DNA of 64,000 bases from Pseudomonas rhizoryzae (GTDB lineage: Bacteria; Pseudomonadota; Gammaproteobacteria; Pseudomonadales; Pseudomonadaceae), in contig NZ_SULM01000001.1 of assembly GCF_005250615.1 (NCBI RefSeq), forward strand, positions 310,001 through 374,000, read 5' to 3'. The position numbers were made by a program, and so were the translations under genes. Numbering within the stretch: position 1 is the stretch's first letter; every line of letters starts with the position of its first letter. The notes beneath the pieces were generated by a model, which was not told where the DNA came from, did no database searches, and was given only the letters and a program-made list of their open reading frames with translations. This document shows positions 35,451-44,619 of this stretch, one piece after another.

Positions 35451-37166
35451 TCAGGGTGCGACGTCGACGAGAGGGGGCGTCCGCGGCGGCACCACCCGCT
35501 TCGATCCGGTCGCCTCGAAGGCCGCCGCCAGCCTCAGCAGGTTGGAATCGTCATAGGCCCGGCCAGCGAAGGTCAGGCCCACCGGCATGCCGATGTCGGC
35601 CATCAGGCCCATGGGCACGGTGACGGTGGGCACGCCCAGGTGGCGGATGGCGAGGTTGCCGTTGGCCACCCAGACGCCGTTGCTCCAGGCGATGTCGGCG
35701 GACGCCGGGTTGACGTCGGCGTCGGCGGGGGCCACGTCGGCCACGGTCGGGAAGAGCACGGCGTCCAGGCCGAGGGCCTGCATCCAGTCTTCCAGGTCGA
35801 GCTGGCGGGTGCGTTCCAGGCCGCGCAGGCCGTCGGGGAGGGTGGCGATCTGGTCCCAGGACTTGAGCCCGCGCTCGGCCATGCGCACGTATTCGGCCAT
35901 GCCGGCGGCGAGATCGCCTTCACGGTTGGGCAGGGTGCCGGGTTCGTGGGGGAAGATCAGCTCGCCGTCGACGTCGACCAGGCGATTCAGCTGGGGATCG
36001 CCGTTGTCGCGCAGGAAGGCATCGAAGCCCCAGGCGGAGAGGTCCCAGAGTTCGTCGTGGAGGAATTCCTTGGCGACGATGCCGCGGTTGAACACCGTGG
36101 GCGCGCCAGGGCGGTCGCCTTCGCAATTGGAGACCAGCGGAAAGTCCACCTCGATCACGGTGGCGCCGGCGGCTTCCAGGGCGGCGCGGGCCTGCTCCCA
36201 GAGCGCGATCACCGAGTCGCGGGTGTGGATGCGCTGGCCGGTGGGCCCGCCGATGCCGGGATTCTCGCTGGTGCCGGCGTCCGGATCCTGGTTGATGAAC
36301 ATGCGCGGCACGCCGAGGCGCTGGCCGGCCAGGGCGTTGGGGCCGGTGGCCAGGGACTGGTAGCGCGCGGGGCGCACCGCCGAGGCCTGGGGCAGCGGGA
36401 CCCAGGGTTGCAGGCGCCAGAGGTCGCCGGAGGTGTCGGGGTCGTCCGCCACCACCACGTCGAGCACTTCCAGCAGGTCGGCCATGGTGCGCGCATAGGG
36501 CACCACCACGTCCATGGTCGGTGTCAGCGGCCAGTTGCCGCGCACGGAGATGACGCCCCGCGAGGGGGTGTAGGCGCAAAGGCCGTTATTGGAGGCCGGG
36601 CCGCGACCACTGGACCAGGTTTCCTCCGCCAGGCCGAAGGCGGCGAAGCTGGCGGCGGTGGCGGTACCGGCGCCGTTGGAGGAACCGGAGGCGAAGGGCG
36701 CGGTGAGGTAGCCGGCGTTGTAGGGGCTCTCGGCGCGTCCATAGACGCCGCGCTGCATGCCGCCGTTAGCCATGGGCGGCATGTTGGTCTTGCCCAGGCA
36801 GATGGCGCCGGCGGCGCGCAGGCGCTCGATGGTGAAGGCGTCGCGCTGGGCCACCAGGTCCTTGAAGGCCGGGCTGCCGGAAGCGGCGGTGAGGCCCTTG
36901 ACCAGGTAGCTGTCCTTGGCGGTATAGGGGATGCCGTCCAGCGGTCCCAGGGTCTCGCCGCGGGCGCGGCGGCGGTCGGCTTCGGCGGCCTCGGCCAAGG
37001 CCTCCGGGTTGCGCACCACCACGGCGTTGAGGGCGGTGGCGGTGCCGGGGGCGTCATAGGCATCGATACGGGCCAGATAGGCTTCGACCAGTTGCACCGC
37101 GGTGACCTGGCCGGATTCCAGGGCGGCGTGCAGTTCGGCAATGGAGCGTTCGGTTACTTCGATCAT
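35451..37166 (-). CDS. Amidase-signature family amidase
   Basis: A 571-residue amidase-signature enzyme. The Ser-cisSer-Lys triad can be placed at K84 (TAKDSY), S162/S163 (ASGSSNGAG) and S186 (ETWSSGRGPAS). The last motif differs from the usual GT-D/E-T-GGS-R form (W-S in place of G-G). AICLGKTNMP is another family hallmark. The length exceeds many ~480-residue members. The amide substrate is unknown. It follows the DUF2254 gene after 84 bases on the same strand. Confidence 0.82.
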   Translation of the reverse strand: MIEVTERSIAELHAALESGQVTAVQLVEAYLARIDAYDAPGTATALNAVVVRNPEALAEAAEADRRRARGETLGPLDGIPYTAKDSYLVKGLTAASGSPAFKDLVAQRDAFTIERLRAAGAICLGKTNMPPMANGGMQRGVYGRAESPYNAGYLTAPFASGSSNGAGTATAASFAAFGLAEETWSSGRGPASNNGLCAYTPSRGVISVRGNWPLTPTMDVVVPYARTMADLLEVLDVVVADDPDTSGDLWRLQPWVPLPQASAVRPARYQSLATGPNALAGQRLGVPRMFINQDPDAGTSENPGIGGPTGQRIHTRDSVIALWEQARAALEAAGATVIEVDFPLVSNCEGDRPGAPTVFNRGIVAKEFLHDELWDLSAWGFDAFLRDNGDPQLNRLVDVDGELIFPHEPGTLPNREGDLAAGMAEYVRMAERGLKSWDQIATLPDGLRGLERTRQLDLEDWMQALGLDAVLFPTVADVAPADADVNPASADIAWSNGVWVANGNLAIRHLGVPTVTVPMGLMADIGMPVGLTFAGRAYDDSNLLRLAAAFEATGSKRVVPPRTPPLVDVAP

Positions 37167-37250
37167 GAGCAGTCGCCGTATGGGAATTCCTCTAGCGCGT
37201 CATGATAGCCGCCCCGGGCAGCCTGGGCACGGGGTGGCCAATGCGCTCGA

Positions 37251-38519
37251 CTAAGCCACGCGAGCGTCGGTCGGCTGGCAGAGACGTTCGACGTCCGCCG
37301 CGAGTTGCTGGAGGATGGCGCGGTCCTCGGCCTGGCCGAGCGTCGCCTCGGCGCGGGCCAGGGCCAACCGGGAGTGGCGCAGGCACTCACGCTTGAGCCG
37401 CGCATCACCCTGTACCGCCAGGCGCGCTAGGGCTTTTTGCAGGCGCATGCCCACCTCCACCAGGGGCGCGGCATCGCGGCCCACCGGCAGGAAGAAGTCG
37501 TCGAACAGATCGTCCAGTGACAGCTCCGGCACCTCGATTCGCGGATACAGGGGTTCGACCGGTTCGCGGGGCTCGGTGAGCATGGTCAGCAGTCGCTGGG
37601 CGCGACCGAGGATGGCGATGGCGGTGCCCGAGTCGCTGCGCGAGGGCACCAGGGCGCCGGTGGCGATCTCGCCCAGCACGGTGAGGCCGAAGCGTGGGTC
37701 CTGGTCGTGCAGGCGACGGACGTCCAGGGTGAAGGCGGCGCGCAGGCGGTCGTCCTGCTCGGGCGGCAGGCCCTCGACCCAGAGCAGCGGCTGCGCCGGG
37801 TCGACGAAGGCGCCGGGCAGGGCGGCCAGGCGCAGGCGACCCTGTTCGCCGCAGAGATCGGCCAGCAATGGCATGTCGATTCGTTGCAGGTAGCCGGTGC
37901 GGTCGGCCAGCAGCGGGCGACCCGGTGGCGGCTCGTCGACCGGCGCGGCCACTCCGCCCAGGTATGGAGTAGCCAACCAACGCTTTAGGCTGTGTTGGGC
38001 GGCCACCTCGATGCTGTCGCTGGTGGCATCCAGCTGGCCGAGCCGCGAGAGGTGGTCGATCCAGCGCAGCAGGGTGAAGACGATCAGCAGGATGACCACC
38101 AGGGTCACGGCAAAGAGCACCACGCGGCCGTTGTCGCCATAGAGACCGGTGCTCAGGGCGATGATGCCGACCAGGCTGAACAGGAAGGAGCCGAGAAAGG
38201 TGGCCAGGGCGTTCTGGGTGGTGCTGTCTTCCAGCAGCAGCGGATAGGCGCGCGGGGTCACGCCGCTGGCAGCGGCGTTGTAGGCCGTCACCATGGTGCT
38301 CAGGGAAAAGGTGGTCACCGCCAGCATGCTGCTGGCGATGATGGTGAGGATCTTGTCGACGGCATCGGCGCCGATCTTGGCCGGCAGGCTCGCCGGAATA
38401 TGGTCGCGCAGCAGCAGGGCGAGCAGGGCGGTCGCCACCCCGGCGACCGAGAACAGCGTGGCGCGAAACCAGAGGCGTCGCTGGAGTCCCCGTAGGACCC
38501 AGCCCAGGCGTGCCAGCAT
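37251..38519 (-). CDS. DUF2254 membrane protein
   Basis: A 422-residue DUF2254 protein. There are four predicted membrane helices in the first ~150 residues (about 20-37, 60-80, 107-126, 131-150), with the conserved KILTIIASSMLAVTTFSLST and TAYNAAASGVTPRA segment. A soluble C-terminal half follows. The function of the family is not known. It begins six bases after the cyclodeaminase-like gene, so the two are probably co-transcribed. Confidence 0.85.
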   Translation of the reverse strand: MLARLGWVLRGLQRRLWFRATLFSVAGVATALLALLLRDHIPASLPAKIGADAVDKILTIIASSMLAVTTFSLSTMVTAYNAAASGVTPRAYPLLLEDSTTQNALATFLGSFLFSLVGIIALSTGLYGDNGRVVLFAVTLVVILLIVFTLLRWIDHLSRLGQLDATSDSIEVAAQHSLKRWLATPYLGGVAAPVDEPPPGRPLLADRTGYLQRIDMPLLADLCGEQGRLRLAALPGAFVDPAQPLLWVEGLPPEQDDRLRAAFTLDVRRLHDQDPRFGLTVLGEIATGALVPSRSDSGTAIAILGRAQRLLTMLTEPREPVEPLYPRIEVPELSLDDLFDDFFLPVGRDAAPLVEVGMRLQKALARLAVQGDARLKRECLRHSRLALARAEATLGQAEDRAILQQLAADVERLCQPTDARVA

Positions 38520-38525
38520 CAGCCG

Positions 38526-39161
38526 TCAGCCCATGGTCTGGGGAACGGGAGTGGCGCGCAGCTGGGCGAGTCGCTGGTCGGCCTGCTGCTGGAGCTTGTC
38601 GCGCATCTGCCGGGCGGCTTCGCGGGCATCGCCGGATTTCAGGCCGTTGCGGTCGGCATCGACCGTGGTGAGCACCGCGCCCAGGGCCCCATGCAGCAGC
38701 CGACCGCCCGCCAGGGCATCGCTGCGTAGCGGTTCGACGGTGAGCGGCGTGGCGATGACGGCGAGGTCCAGGCCCTCCAGGCACAGTTGCGCCGTGGCGA
38801 TGGGAATCTGGATGGCGTTGGCCGCGGCCAGGTTGAGCGCCTGCTGGCGCCGTTCGCCTTCCTCGCTGGCGGCGCCGTTGGCCTGGCGATCCGCCTCCAG
38901 GTAGTTGGCGAACGCCTGGACATCGGCATCGGCGCAGGTGCTCAAGGCTTCCTGCAGCCGCTCGCCCAGGGCGATCAGCTCGGCATGACGGGTCACCGGT
39001 TGCCGTTGCTGGCTGATCTTCAAGCCCTTGAGGACCAGCGCGACCCCCAGCACCGCCGCCACGGTGGCCGCCGAGCCACTGCCAGGCGTGGGCAGGGTGG
39101 AGCCGGTCCCGTCACGGAATTGGGCGAGGGTCTGCTGCCAAAGGGTAAAGGTTTCGTTCAT
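38526..39161 (-). CDS. Cyclodeaminase/cyclohydrolase family protein (FTCD-C-like)
   Basis: A 211-residue, mostly helical protein with the family loop PTPGSGSAATVAA near residues 24-36. The family includes formimidoyl-tetrahydrofolate cyclodeaminase and methenyl-THF cyclohydrolase. A folate one-carbon role would be expected, but no formiminotransferase is near, and the hut genes in this window use the folate-independent HutF/HutG route. It is the first gene of the unit with DUF2254. Confidence 0.75.
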   Translation of the reverse strand: MNETFTLWQQTLAQFRDGTGSTLPTPGSGSAATVAAVLGVALVLKGLKISQQRQPVTRHAELIALGERLQEALSTCADADVQAFANYLEADRQANGAASEEGERRQQALNLAAANAIQIPIATAQLCLEGLDLAVIATPLTVEPLRSDALAGGRLLHGALGAVLTTVDADRNGLKSGDAREAARQMRDKLQQQADQRLAQLRATPVPQTMG

Positions 39162-39256
39162 GCCAACCGCCTGCTAGCAAAGGGAGGGGATTCGGTCACG
39201 ACCGACCGCTATTGGACGCCGCACGAAAAGTCCCGGCGCTCGGCGACTCTTCTTAG

Positions 39257-39394
39257 AGCCTGTTCAAAATCTGCTGCGCGTCGGCCAAACCGCGTTGAAA
39301 ATGGCTTCGGAATGCTCATTTACCACTCGTAAACTCCGCTTCCTCAGCCATTTTCGCCTTGTTTGGCTCTAGCTCGCGAGATTATGAACAGGCT
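39257..39394. repeat. Long imperfect hairpin repeat, copy A
   Basis: Outer arms AGCCTGTTCA (39257-39266)/TGAACAGGCT (39385-39394) enclose an inner stem GAAAATGGCT (39297-39306)/AGCCATTTTC (39346-39355). The core between the inner arms (GGAATGCTCATTTAC, loop, GTAAACT, CGCTTCC) is shared with copy B at 61772-61912. The inner stem differs between copies by compensating changes. Confidence 0.75.
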
Positions 39395-39513
39395 CGTACA
39401 GAGCCTAGGATCGTACGGAACGGCTGAGGTTCGCGAGCTAAGCGCAATAAGCGACAGGATTTGTTTAGGTGGCAGTTCGATTCCAGTCGTACCACCGGCA
39501 CCGCTTCGGGTAT

Positions 39514-39550
39514 GGTGACTTTGAAATAATAAGTTACAAGAGGAGTCACC
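39514..39550 (+). promoter_or_regulatory. Stem-loop at the gntP translation start
   Basis: GGTGACT (39514-39520) pairs perfectly with AGTCACC (39544-39550). The 3' arm begins inside the ribosome binding site AGAGGAG and ends one base before the GTG start, so folding would hide it. It may control translation, or be part of an operator (GTGACTT/AAGTTAC lies inside). Confidence 0.4.
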
Positions 39551-39551
39551 T

Positions 39552-40919
39552 GTGGATCCCGCTGCGCTCGCCTGGGTCGCCCATGACACCCGGCTGATCT
39601 TCTGCTGTCTGGCCGCCATCCTGGCCATCGTCATCCTGATCGGCGTCACCCGTCTGCCGCCGTTCCTGTCCATCCTCATCGGCACCTTCATCGCCGGCCT
39701 GGGCGCCGGGCTGCCGGCCGAGGCGGTGGCCAAGGCGTTCAGCAAGGGCGCGGGCGGGATTCTCGGCGAGGCCGGTATCATCATCGCCCTCGGCTCCATG
39801 CTCGGCGCGCTGATGGCCGAATCCGGCGCCGCCGATCGCATCGCCAGTACCCTGCTGGGGCTGGGCAAGGGGCGCAGCCTGCCCTGGGTAATGGCGCTGG
39901 TGGCCATGGTGATCGGCCTGCCGCTGTTCTTCGAAGTCGGGCTGGTACTGATGGTGCCCATCATCTTCGTCATGGCGCAGCGCTCCGGCCAGCCGCTGTT
40001 GCGCATCGCCATTCCGGCGCTGGCTGGCATGACCACCCTGCATGCGCTGTTGCCGCCGCATCCCGGCCCGCTGATCGCGGTGGCAGCGCTGCACGCCGAT
40101 CTAGGGCTGACCATGCTGCTGGGCTTCGTCATCGCCGTGCCGGCGGTGATCCTCGCCGGGCCGCTCTATGGCGGCTGGCTGTCGCGGCGGATGGTGATCC
40201 AGCCGCCGGCCGAGCTGGGCGAGCTGTTCAGCGCCCGGGAGCCTGGCGCCCACCAGCCGGGTTTCGGCCTGTCACTGCTGGTCATCCTGCTGCCGGTGCT
40301 GCTGATGTTGGGCAGCACCTTCGCCAAGGTCGCCCTCGATCCCCACAGTGGTCTGGCGGAAGGGCTGAAATTCCTTGGCGAACCCCTGATCGCCCTGGGC
40401 CTCGCCGTGCTGGCAGCTACCGTGCTGCTCGGCTGGGGCAGTGGCATGCCGCGCGAGCGGGTAGGCGGGGTGCTGCGCAAGAGCCTGGCGCCCATCGCCG
40501 CCTTGCTGCTCACCATCGGCGCGGGCGGCGGCCTCAAGCAGACGCTGCTGGATGCCGGCGTCAGCCATACCGTGGCCAAGGTGGCCGAACTCGCCCATCT
40601 GCCCTATATCCTGCTGGCCTGGCTGATTGCCGTGGCCCTGCGCCAGGCGACCGGCTCGGCGACGGTGGCGACCACCACCACGGCCGGCATCCTGGCCCCG
40701 GTGGTGGCGGGGCTGGCCGGGCCCCAGGCGTCGCTGGTCGCCCTGGCCATCGGCGCTGGCTCGGTGTTCTTCTGCCACGTCAACGACGCCGGCTTCTGGA
40801 TGGTGCGCGAGTACTTCGGCCTGCAGCTCAAGCAGACGCTGTGGGTCTGGTCGGTGTTGCAGACCCTGGTGTCTCTCACTGGCCTGGCGGGCACGCTATT
40901 GTTGTCGCTCTGGCTATAA
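39552..40919 (+). CDS. GntP-family gluconate:H+ symporter
   Basis: A 455-residue permease with about 12-14 helices. GntP-family text includes PPFLSILIGTFIAGLGAG, KGAGGILGEAGIIIALGSMLG, LLPPHPGPLIAV and ATGSATVATTTTAGIL. It imports gluconate or a related sugar acid. The GTG start is seven bases after AGAGGAG. No gluconokinase is adjacent; gluconate could feed the Entner-Doudoroff enzymes encoded further along. Confidence 0.9.
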   Translation: MDPAALAWVAHDTRLIFCCLAAILAIVILIGVTRLPPFLSILIGTFIAGLGAGLPAEAVAKAFSKGAGGILGEAGIIIALGSMLGALMAESGAADRIASTLLGLGKGRSLPWVMALVAMVIGLPLFFEVGLVLMVPIIFVMAQRSGQPLLRIAIPALAGMTTLHALLPPHPGPLIAVAALHADLGLTMLLGFVIAVPAVILAGPLYGGWLSRRMVIQPPAELGELFSAREPGAHQPGFGLSLLVILLPVLLMLGSTFAKVALDPHSGLAEGLKFLGEPLIALGLAVLAATVLLGWGSGMPRERVGGVLRKSLAPIAALLLTIGAGGGLKQTLLDAGVSHTVAKVAELAHLPYILLAWLIAVALRQATGSATVATTTTAGILAPVVAGLAGPQASLVALAIGAGSVFFCHVNDAGFWMVREYFGLQLKQTLWVWSVLQTLVSLTGLAGTLLLSLWL

Positions 40920-40933
40920 GCAGAGGCACGCCG

Positions 40934-41485
40934 ATGGACCCAGCCCCCACCCCGAGTCGTCCCCGTCGCCGCGATCTCTTCCTCGGTTTCTTCAGCCTGG
41001 GCATCACCGCCTTCGGTGGGGTGCTGCCCCTGGCGCGGCGCTATCTGGTGGAGAAGCGGCGCTGGCTGTCGGCTGAGGAATTCACCGAATTGCTCAGCCT
41101 CTGCCAGTTCCTGCCGGGCGGCAACATCATCAACCTGTCGGTGGCGGTGGGCATGAGATTCGCTGGCTGCAGCGGCGCCCTGGCCGCGGTCGCCGGCCTG
41201 CTGGTCGGACCGACGCTGGTGGTGGTCGGCTTGGGCGTGCTCTATGACCGCTACCACGACGATCCCCTGGTAGGCCGTGCCTTCGCCGGCCTGGCTGCGG
41301 CAGCGGCCGGCCTGCTGGTCGCCATGGCGATCACCTTGCTCAAGCCGCTGCGGGGGCGCTGGCTGGCCCTGGGGATTGCTCTGCTGGTCTTCGTCCTCCT
41401 GGCGCTGTTCCAGCTGCCGCTGCTGTGGACCATGCTGCTGCTCACCCCCATCAGCGTGCTGCTCAGCTATCGGTGGGGGCTATGA
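40934..41485 (+). CDS. Chromate transporter half, N-terminal CHR domain
   Basis: A 183-residue short-chain ChrA protein with one CHR domain (FFSLGITAFGGVLPLARRYLVE; SLCQFLPGGNIINLSVAVG). Short-chain CHR proteins work as pairs and can export chromate. The start ATG at 40934 lies 14 bases after the gntP stop, so it is probably co-transcribed with gntP. The stop overlaps the next gene (ATGA). Confidence 0.87.
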   Translation: MDPAPTPSRPRRRDLFLGFFSLGITAFGGVLPLARRYLVEKRRWLSAEEFTELLSLCQFLPGGNIINLSVAVGMRFAGCSGALAAVAGLLVGPTLVVVGLGVLYDRYHDDPLVGRAFAGLAAAAAGLLVAMAITLLKPLRGRWLALGIALLVFVLLALFQLPLLWTMLLLTPISVLLSYRWGL

Positions 41486-42003
41486 ACGGTACCCTGCTGA
41501 CCCTGGCGCTGATCTTCGCCCAGTTTTCCTTGCTGGCCTTCGGCGGCGGCAACTCGGTACTGCCTGAAATGCAGCGCCAGGTGGTGGCGGTGCACGGCTG
41601 GATGAGCGATGCCGATTTCGCCGCGCTGTTCGCCCTGGCCCGGGCGGCCCCCGGTCCCAACATGATGATCGTGCCGCTGATCGGCTGGCACGTGGCCGGC
41701 TGGTCTGGCCTGCTGGTGACCTCCGCTGCCTGCTTCGGCCCCTCGTCGATCCTGGTCATGGCGGTGCTGCAGGCCTGGCGTCGCTTCGAGGAACGACCCT
41801 GGCGTCGCCATCTGCAGGCCGGCCTGGTGCCGGTCACCGTGGGCCTGATCATGGCCAGCGCCTGGTTGGTCGGCGCGAGCGTGGCCACCACGCCGCTATG
41901 GGTGCTGGTGCTGGTCGCGGCGGCGCTGGGCTCGCTGCTCACCCGCTGGCATCCGCTCTGGCTGCTGGCGGGTGGCGCCCTGGTCGGGGTGCTGTTCGGT
42001 TAG
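41482..42003 (+). CDS. Chromate transporter half, second CHR domain
   Basis: A 173-residue partner of the preceding gene (FAQFSLLAFGGGNSVLPEMQ; LARAAPGPNMMIVPLIGW). The ATGA overlap implies equal production of the two halves. Its stop overlaps by four bases the stop of the convergent deaminase gene. The native substrate need not be chromate. Confidence 0.87.
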   Translation: MNGTLLTLALIFAQFSLLAFGGGNSVLPEMQRQVVAVHGWMSDADFAALFALARAAPGPNMMIVPLIGWHVAGWSGLLVTSAACFGPSSILVMAVLQAWRRFEERPWRRHLQAGLVPVTVGLIMASAWLVGASVATTPLWVLVLVAAALGSLLTRWHPLWLLAGGALVGVLFG

Positions 42004-43346
42004 GCCATTAATCGGCACGCGGCCTGCCGGTGGCGGGCGATCAGGGCCGCTACATCCAGGTCGACGATGGCACCGTCGATGACGCGCCACTCGCCGCCCA
42101 CCATCACTCGGTCCGCGCGATCGGCGCCGCAGAGCAGCAGCGCGGCCAGCGGATCGTGGCTGCCGGAAAAGCGCAGCTCATCGAGCCGGAACAGGGCCAG
42201 GTCGGCCTGCTTGCCCACTGCCAGCTCGCCGAGGTCGTCGCGGCCGAGCAGTCGTGCCGAACCGCGGGTGGCCCACGTCAGGGCCAATTCGGGGGTGATG
42301 CACTCGGCACCGTAGCGCAAGCGCTGCAGATAGAGCGCCTGGCGGGCTTCCAGCAGCAGATTGGAGGCATCGCCCGAGGCCGAGCCGTCCACGCCCAGGC
42401 CGATGGGGGCGCCCGCCGCCTCCAGGTCGAGGGTCGGGCAGATGCCGGACGCCAGGCGCATGTTCGAGTGGGGGCAGTGGCAGATGCCGGTGCCCGCGGC
42501 GCCCAGGCGGGCGATCTCGGCGGCGTCGAAGTGGATGCCATGGGCCAGCCAGGTACGCGGGCCGAGCCAGCCGACGCTGTCCAGGTAGTCCACCGTGCGC
42601 ACCCCGAAACGCTGTTGGCAGAAGGCTTCCTCGTCCAGGGTCTCGGCCAGGTGGGTATGCAGCCGCACGTCCAACCGCCTGGCCAGCTCCGCGCTCTCGC
42701 GCATGATGCTGGGCGTCACGGAGAAGGGCGAGCAGGGGGCCAGGGCGATCTGCACCCGGGCGCCGGCGCCGCGTTGGTGATGGCGCGCGACCAGGCGCTC
42801 GCTGTCGGCCAGGATCAGCTCCGGCGGCTGTACCGTGGACTGCGGCGGCAAGCCTCCCTCGGCTTCGCCCAGGCTCATGGAGCCGCGCGTCAGATGGACC
42901 CGCAGCCCGAGGTCGGCGGCGGCTGCCACCTGTACGTCGATGGCCTGTTCCAGGCCGTCGGGAAAGAGATAGTGATGGTCGGCCGCGGTGGTGCAGCCCG
43001 AGAGCAGCAATTCGGCCAGCGCCACCTGGGTGGCCAGGTGCAACTGGTCGGCGGTCAGTCGTGCCCAGACCGGGTACAGCCGTTGCAGCCAGGGAAACAA
43101 GGGTTGATTGACCACCGGTGCCCAGGCGCGGGTGAGGGTCTGGTAGAAGTGGTGGTGGGTATTGATCAGCCCGGGCAGCAGCACCAGCTCACGGGCATCG
43201 AAGGTGGTCGCGACCGGTTGGCGGGGCTGGCCGCCGGCTGGCACCAGTTCGGTGATGAGGCCCTGGTCGACGACCAGACCGCCGCGGGCGTCCTGGTCAT
43301 TGGCGGTGAAAACGGCGAGGGGGTTCTGGATCCACAGGCGCGACAT
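42000..43346 (-). CDS. 8-oxoguanine deaminase-type amidohydrolase
   Basis: A 448-residue amidohydrolase. Metal ligands are visible in LINTHHHFYQTLTRA, DVRLHTHLAET and LAHGIHF, and the acidic ligand lies in LGVDGSASGDASN. These motifs and the GCTTAADHHYLFP segment match the 8-oxoguanine deaminase group first defined in Pseudomonas, which converts 8-oxoguanine to urate. Other ATZ/TRZ-type deaminations cannot be excluded. It is monocistronic and convergent with the ChrA genes. Confidence 0.83.
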   Translation of the reverse strand: MSRLWIQNPLAVFTANDQDARGGLVVDQGLITELVPAGGQPRQPVATTFDARELVLLPGLINTHHHFYQTLTRAWAPVVNQPLFPWLQRLYPVWARLTADQLHLATQVALAELLLSGCTTAADHHYLFPDGLEQAIDVQVAAAADLGLRVHLTRGSMSLGEAEGGLPPQSTVQPPELILADSERLVARHHQRGAGARVQIALAPCSPFSVTPSIMRESAELARRLDVRLHTHLAETLDEEAFCQQRFGVRTVDYLDSVGWLGPRTWLAHGIHFDAAEIARLGAAGTGICHCPHSNMRLASGICPTLDLEAAGAPIGLGVDGSASGDASNLLLEARQALYLQRLRYGAECITPELALTWATRGSARLLGRDDLGELAVGKQADLALFRLDELRFSGSHDPLAALLLCGADRADRVMVGGEWRVIDGAIVDLDVAALIARHRQAACRLMA

Positions 43347-43552
43347 GGCGGCTCCTCTTGGTGGATGAAGGGGAAGCCAGCTCAGTTAGGCCCTGTCTGC
43401 TGATCCAGGGGCGCACGCGCGCAGCAGCAAGGGTAGGCGAGAGATCGGTCGGTTGACAAGGAGGCGACCTGGCGCCGGCTGCCGACGGCTAGCCTTGCGA
43501 GGAACTTGACCCGGCGGGCAGCATGGCGTCTCACCTCCGCAGCAGGCCCGCC

Positions 43553-44464
43553 ATGATCACCCGTCCTCAGAATCCCTCGCTGCCGGAATTGCTGTTCGCG
43601 GTGCGCGGCTCCATCGTCCAGGCCATCTGGCGCAAGCTGCTCTATGTGGTGCTGCTGAGCCTGGCGGTGACCCTGAGCCATGGCGTCATCCTGAGCTTCG
43701 ACTTCGGCCTGACCACCACGCCGCTGACCCTCTGGGGCCTGACCCTGGCGATCTTCCTCGGCTTTCGCAACACCACCGCCTACCAGCGCTTTTGGGAGGC
43801 CCGCGGCCTATGGGGCGAGCTGCTGATCGCCGGACGCAACCTGGCGCGACAGGTCGAGACCCTGCTGCCCGGCCTGAGCGCGGTCGAGCGGCGTCGACTG
43901 CTCACGCCGCTGCTGGCCTTCGGCTATGCGCTGCGCGATCACCTGCGGCGCGAGTCGCCGTCCGCCGATCTGCAACGGCTGTTGCAAGGGGAAGAGGGGC
44001 TGCTGGCGGCGCCGCATAGACCCAGCGCCCTGATCCGCCGATTCGGCACCGAACTGATCGCCTGCAGCAGGCGCGAAGGACTGGGCGATCCCTTGATCGC
44101 CAATATCGATGAGCAACTGAACCGGCTGACCACGGTGCTCAGCGGTTGCGAACGCATCCGCCAGACGCCCATTCCCTATCCCTACATCCTGATGCTGCAC
44201 CGGGTGGTGCACGTCTATTGCTTCCTGCTGCCGTTCTGCCTGGTGGACAGCCTGGGTTGGTTCACGCCGCTGGCGGTGCTGGTACTGGCTTACACCTTCT
44301 TCGGCCTGGACGCCCTGGGTGACCAGATCGCCGATCCCTTCGGCACCCAGCCCAACCACCTGCCACTGGATGCCCTCAGCCGCGGCCTGGAGATCGCCGT
44401 GCTCGACTTGCTGGGCGAGCCGACCCCCGAGCCGATCAAGGCGGAGGCGGGGTTGTTGCGGTAA
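43553..44464 (+). CDS. Bestrophin-family anion channel
   Basis: A 303-residue bestrophin/UPF0187 (YneE-like) membrane protein: AIFLGFRNTTAYQRFWEARGLWGELLIAGRNL is the family core (residues about 68-100), and TYFF-like text (LAYTFFGLDALGDQIADPFG) closes it. Bacterial bestrophins form ion-conducting pentamers. MITRPQNP at 43553 matches the family N-terminus better than the upstream ATG at 43523. Confidence 0.87.
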   Translation: MITRPQNPSLPELLFAVRGSIVQAIWRKLLYVVLLSLAVTLSHGVILSFDFGLTTTPLTLWGLTLAIFLGFRNTTAYQRFWEARGLWGELLIAGRNLARQVETLLPGLSAVERRRLLTPLLAFGYALRDHLRRESPSADLQRLLQGEEGLLAAPHRPSALIRRFGTELIACSRREGLGDPLIANIDEQLNRLTTVLSGCERIRQTPIPYPYILMLHRVVHVYCFLLPFCLVDSLGWFTPLAVLVLAYTFFGLDALGDQIADPFGTQPNHLPLDALSRGLEIAVLDLLGEPTPEPIKAEAGLLR

Positions 44465-44503
44465 AGAATGGATAGCTCAGCGCAGCCATGGCCGCGATAG
44501 ACC

Positions 44504-44594
44504 GTAGGTTGGGTTGAGACTGCTCTATCGTCGAAGCCCAACATTGCCGGGTCCCGAGACACTGTTGGGCTTCGCTGCGCTCAACCCAACCTAC
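44504..44594. repeat. Palindromic intergenic repeat type 1, full copy
   Basis: GTAGGTTGGGTTGAG at the left end is mirrored by CTCAACCCAACCTAC at the right. Inside, CGAAGCCCAACA is mirrored by TGTTGGGCTTCG. Other full copies lie at 55015-55104 and 62201-62290, and half copies at 46706-46736 and 47293-47325. The fold is one long hairpin. Confidence 0.8.
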
Positions 44595-44619
44595 GGCGGC
44601 CTTTAGGAGCGGCCCGCAC

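Larger units (their letters stand above)
39162..39551. other. Intergenic region with a hairpin repeat and the gntP leader
   Basis: A 390-base stretch between divergent genes, with no gene. It holds one copy of a long imperfect hairpin repeat (39257-39394) and the gntP leader, which contains a GGTGACT/AGTCACC stem-loop next to the start codon. Confidence 0.6.

Noticed and set aside
35043-37205. 720-codon plus-strand frame opposite the amidase
   Set aside because: Glycine/alanine-rich shadow of the amidase gene with no recognisable domain and no ribosome binding site.
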